From contig JBBBWG010015556.1 of assembly GCA_037176905.1 (NCBI GenBank), positions 1-48,253 of the forward strand: a DNA stretch of 48,253 nt, written 5' to 3'. The stretch comes from Azolla pinnata. Taxonomy: Eukaryota > Streptophyta > Polypodiopsida > Salviniales > Salviniaceae. Position numbers and translations under genes: made by a program. Shown here piece by piece: positions 44,594 to 48,253 of this stretch (position 1 is the first letter of the stretch; every line of letters starts with the position of its first letter). The notes below the pieces were generated by a model. It had not been told where the DNA came from, searched no databases, and was given only the letters and a program-made list of their open reading frames with translations.

Positions 44594-47458
44594 ATGGGAA
44601 CTTGTTGCTCTACACCAGAAAACAACTCTAAAGCCTCCATGGTGGTTCCTTACATGTTAGCCCCGTCCAAGGCTCCTCCTTTCACCAAGTCTAGCCTCAA
44701 TTACATGCTCGAATCTCAGCGACTTTCGTTGCCTCAGGCGAATTCTCAGGAATCCGACAGAGCCATCGTAAAATATGATGGTGGGATTGTCTCAGAATCT
44801 GATGCAATGGTTACCAAATCTGATGGCATTATAGCCAAATATGATGATGGAATTGTGGCCAAATATGATGGGAACCTGGCGATTTCGGACACGAACATGG
44901 CTCCATTGCTGCTCTACGGCTATGAATCATGCCCATTCACATCCAGGATAAGGATCTGTCTTCAGCACAAGCGTGTACCAGTCCAAGTCTATTGGTTGAA
45001 TCCCCACAGCGACGACAAGGGGAGAAGCAAACAGCTGCTTGCATATATGCTGCCTGCAGATGGGAAGTTACCAATCTTGCAGCATGGAGATCATACCATA
45101 TCTGGCTCCTCAGACGACATCTTGGAATACATCGAAGCTCGGTTTCCAAACCCTAGCCTCTTAGGAAGCTCCTGTGCAAAGGGTGTCCGAGAATGGGTCG
45201 CCGTCATCCGAGATGCCGTAAGCCCTCTTATGATCAAAGCTCTATATAATGGAGATATTCTCACTCAGCAAGACGTTCTCAAGCAGCTCCATACTGCGTT
45301 TAGTCAGCTCAATTCAGCTATGGCGAAATCCGCCTCCAAAGGACCTTACTTCTATGGCGACCAATTCACCCTTGTCGATGTGTACCTTATACCGTTTCTG
45401 ATGCTGAGGCATCCTCTGGAGTATTTCCATGGCATTGAAATAAGGCCAGAGTATTCTCACCTGAGGAGCTACAGCGTAAGAATGACTAGCTTCTCAAGCT
45501 ACGCCCCCGTGCGCATGGATGTGGAGACCTTGAACGCATCGGTGCTGAATATCCTCACGAGGTCGATCTCTTCGCCGCTGATTACGGCCTCTTTGCTTCA
45601 GCACCAGAGCATTCTGAACCACTTGCAGAAGCTTCTCGACACGGTGGAGGAGCTTGTGGTCGCGTCGAAGCAGCCTTCTCGGATCGTCGACCCGATCAAA
45701 GGAAGCCTGTCAATGCAGATCAAGAAGCTTTCGGCGCGCTACGTGAAGCTGTTGGAGTTCATGTTGGAGCATGCTCAAATGGAAGAGAGGGTCATTTTTC
45801 CTGCACTCGAGAGGGCGGATCGAGGTTTGTCAAAACCGTTGGAATTCAATGTGTAGAATATAGAAATACTTTTAGTATGATCGTCCCTTTAGACCTCAAA
45901 ATACGAGTTAATAGGACTGACCAAAAGAAACATCTTCATGTAGTCATGAGGATTGAATCCTGCGATGTTTGGGCAGGTTTTATACCTGTGTGCCGCAATA
46001 TATGAATGGGAAATGTCAGGGAATCAACTGAACATCTATTCCACAATCACATGTTGCATAGTAGCTCATTATTGTGATTTGAATTCAGGGTCGGAGTACA
46101 CGAGCTCATAAGAATGGAGCTTACTATTAAGGTTACAACCCTAACATAGAAGAGAAAAGACAGTTCTTGTTATTAACTGAGAGATACTTACTACCATAAG
46201 GAACCAAACACAGATCCATTAGTTCATGAATGACCATATATATATATATATATATGATCGGCCAAATAGAAAAAATGGAACCCTTAATATGGACTCCACA
46301 AATAGGCTAGAGATGGGCTGATTTTCTGCTGTGGAACAGCTTGTGTGTTAATTCCATGGCTAGGTTACATCTCTGCAAATGACAGAGGGAATAAAACCAT
46401 ATGCAGTCGTATGGAAGCACATTTATCTACCCCCATTTCTCTTATATTTGGTGGTGTACATATCAATGTATGTAGGGCTAACAAAGGCAGCCACGGAGAG
46501 CCATGCACGAGATTTACCTGTGATGAATGGGATCAAAGAAGACTTCAAATCCGTCGTATCACTCGAACATGGAAGCCCTGGTATACTGGAGGCCTTACAT
46601 ACTGTAGCCACCCGCCTAAAAGCTCTTCAGGTATTACAAAGCCTTTAATTGTTGTAATGCTTATTTTGTTTTATACGTCTAAGCTTTCATGAACATTTTT
46701 TACTCTTGTTGGATGTTCAGTCTTTAAGGATGATTAGGGTAGGAAGCATAGACTAGAAACACGTTTGCCCTAAAACTAGAAATGCATAACTCAAATTCAG
46801 CATGAAAGTGAACAGTTGAAAATCCAGGATTTTTCGGTAGTGCATGCATTAACTGCACATGAGCATATGATTTGAGTTTCTGAAAGGAGAACAAAACTTG
46901 ATTGTGATTTGCGAAGATGGCCGTAGATATATTTGAAGCTCCCCCTTTTGCTTTGTCAAATACCAGATGGGTATCATGTACTCGATACATAGCAATGCAT
47001 GCATACTACATCTCCGATGCCACTATGGCAATTTCTCATATACTTCTAGAATGAGTTTTTTTGTTCTTTATTTTGTATCTAACTGACCAGATACTCAACA
47101 GGTTCATACAGCAGTACATTTCCATGAGGAAGAGAAGGACTTGTTCCCTTTACTAAATGCAGCAGGTATCGGGAAGCTGCAACAAACAACTCTGCTGGGG
47201 GATTGCATGAACATCATGGAAGCAATGCACACCCACATGCTTCCGTTCATGTTGTCAGGGTTGCATCCACATCAAATTCATCGGTATCTCGTATTGCTTC
47301 TCAAGCCACATGAAAATGAAAATAATGCAATTTCGATACCTTTGAAGAGAAGAATGACAATCCTAAAACAAGCCAGTGAGAGTGGTGATGATGAATCAGC
47401 ATTTGTTTGGGCGGTAGTGCAAGAAAGGCTTCCGACTATTGCCGCTCTGGTCCGCTAA
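44594..47458 (+). CDS. Glutathione transferase-hemerythrin fusion (GSTH class), 3 exons
   Basis: Exons 44594-45824, 46476-46630 and 47102-47458 join in phase to 580 residues. Residues about 104-185 form the thioredoxin-like GST half, with a Cys-type active site in YESCPFTSRI (Cys113), the KLP cis-proline (Pro160) and the following acidic SGSSDD segment. The all-helical GST half follows to about 300, including GDQFTLVDVYLIPFL. Residues about 330-520 carry hemerythrin-type iron ligands: LLQHQSILNHL, H393 and E397 in LEHAQMEERVIFPAL, H420, VHFHEEEKDLFPLL (H468, E472) and AMHTHMLP (H507). Hemerythrin domains bind a di-iron centre; GST domains bind glutathione. A GST-hemerythrin class was reported in Physcomitrella. 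The first ATG gives MGTCCS, a plausible N-myristoylation site with adjacent cysteines. Residues 57-97 contain degenerate KYDGGI/KSDGII-type repeats. Confidence 0.93.
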
Positions 47459-48253
47459 AAACACAATGGAAATCCCACAAAGATTCAACAATAACACCTT
47501 ATGACAACCCATCCTCCTCGTGAAGGCCACAAGCTTTTGTAATTTATTGCTTTTATAGTGCTATGACATTGACATTGCTTTTGGGAGGTTTTATATATTT
47601 TTCCTACTGTGCTGATAAAGTTTATCTCTAGTACTTGCAAGTGGCCCCATGGTATGCTGAAGCCACTATAGGACTGTTATACTGCAAAAGAAACAGGGCT
47701 ACGGTTTTCATGTTGGGCATCCTCCCTCAGTATATGGTAATGATTGTATCAATGTATATATACATGAGAAATCTCAAGGCAAGAATTCTTAGGCCAAATT
47801 TATTCTATTTCATTGGAAGACTTGCAGTCTTGTTAACCTACCACTTTCCATATGTTCATGTGTTAGTTCCAGAAATCCTAATAAAATTAGAAGTGCAAAA
47901 AACTCTACTGTTAAAATGGTGCGTGTTGTGGAGATCACGCAACTTTGAAGCTTTACTCATCTAATCTAACACTCACGGTGGTTCCCAGTGGAGGCATCAC
48001 TTTCATGGGGATCTAATCAGAACCTAACTGCCAAGTCATTACTTGAAAATAGGTACGAGCTAAAAACTGATTTTAAGCGTTCAGGATTGATGGTATTTGA
48101 AAGTTGTTTTATCCTAATGATTTGAGTTACATTGTGAAACTCTTGGCACATTGCAAGTTATCAGCCTGAACGTGAGCACTTCAGTTATACTTTTACATAC
48201 AGTAGTATAGGAGTCTATCCCACTGTTTTATACTCAAATTTGTGTCTGTGGAT
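47459..48253. other. Region downstream of GST-hemerythrin, no further gene supported
   Basis: It contains the 3' untranslated region of the GST-hemerythrin gene. The longest open frame (47635-47964) has no recognisable domain. Confidence 0.5.

Overview
This is a nuclear plant window, most likely from a seed-free vascular plant, probably a fern. The evidence is spliced genes with plant-type introns, an intronless PLS-class pentatricopeptide-repeat (PPR) gene in the phrase style of fern RNA-editing factors, a glutathione transferase fused to hemerythrin (a class reported from bryophytes and lycophytes and absent from familiar seed-plant sets), and short telomere-like tracts. No species name is claimed.

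Layout. 1-2802: no gene, a diverged local duplication at the left edge. 2803-7723 (-): a 16-exon dymeclin gene (Golgi organisation). 7724-9180: trinucleotide-rich minisatellites over its upstream region. 10505-14118 (-): a 4-exon LIFEGUARD/TMBIM protein. 14119-17277: no supported gene; a duplicated leader, tetranucleotide microsatellites and a 48-bp minisatellite. 17278-25531 (+): a 12-exon alpha/beta hydrolase with an intact catalytic triad. 27214-31371 (-): NUP96, convergent with the hydrolase and still carrying the Nup98-type autoproteolytic domain. 31.4-35.0 kb: a divergent intergenic region with a retrotransposon-like tail and two related minisatellites; the larger is an array of about 55 WRKY-type W-box cores. 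35061-37331 (+): a PPR gene that stops inside its E region. 37.3-44.5 kb: gene-poor, with tandem repeats, interstitial telomeric tracts and retrotransposon-like tails. 44594-47458 (+): a three-exon GST-hemerythrin fusion with an apparent N-myristoylation/palmitoylation signal.

Exon boundaries were worked out by hand: GT/AG sites were chosen so that phases agree and the joined protein matches the family. Every multi-exon model sums to a whole number of codons (dymeclin 676 aa, LFG 249 aa, hydrolase 447 aa, NUP96 1096 aa, GST-hemerythrin 580 aa). The genes are not an operon or a recognisable pathway cluster. The recurring theme of the non-coding DNA is local tandem duplication of 30-150 bp, in introns, leaders and intergenic DNA, twice copying the edge of an exon. 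The observations most worth following are the GST-hemerythrin fusion with its lipidation signal and the W-box array beside the PPR gene.
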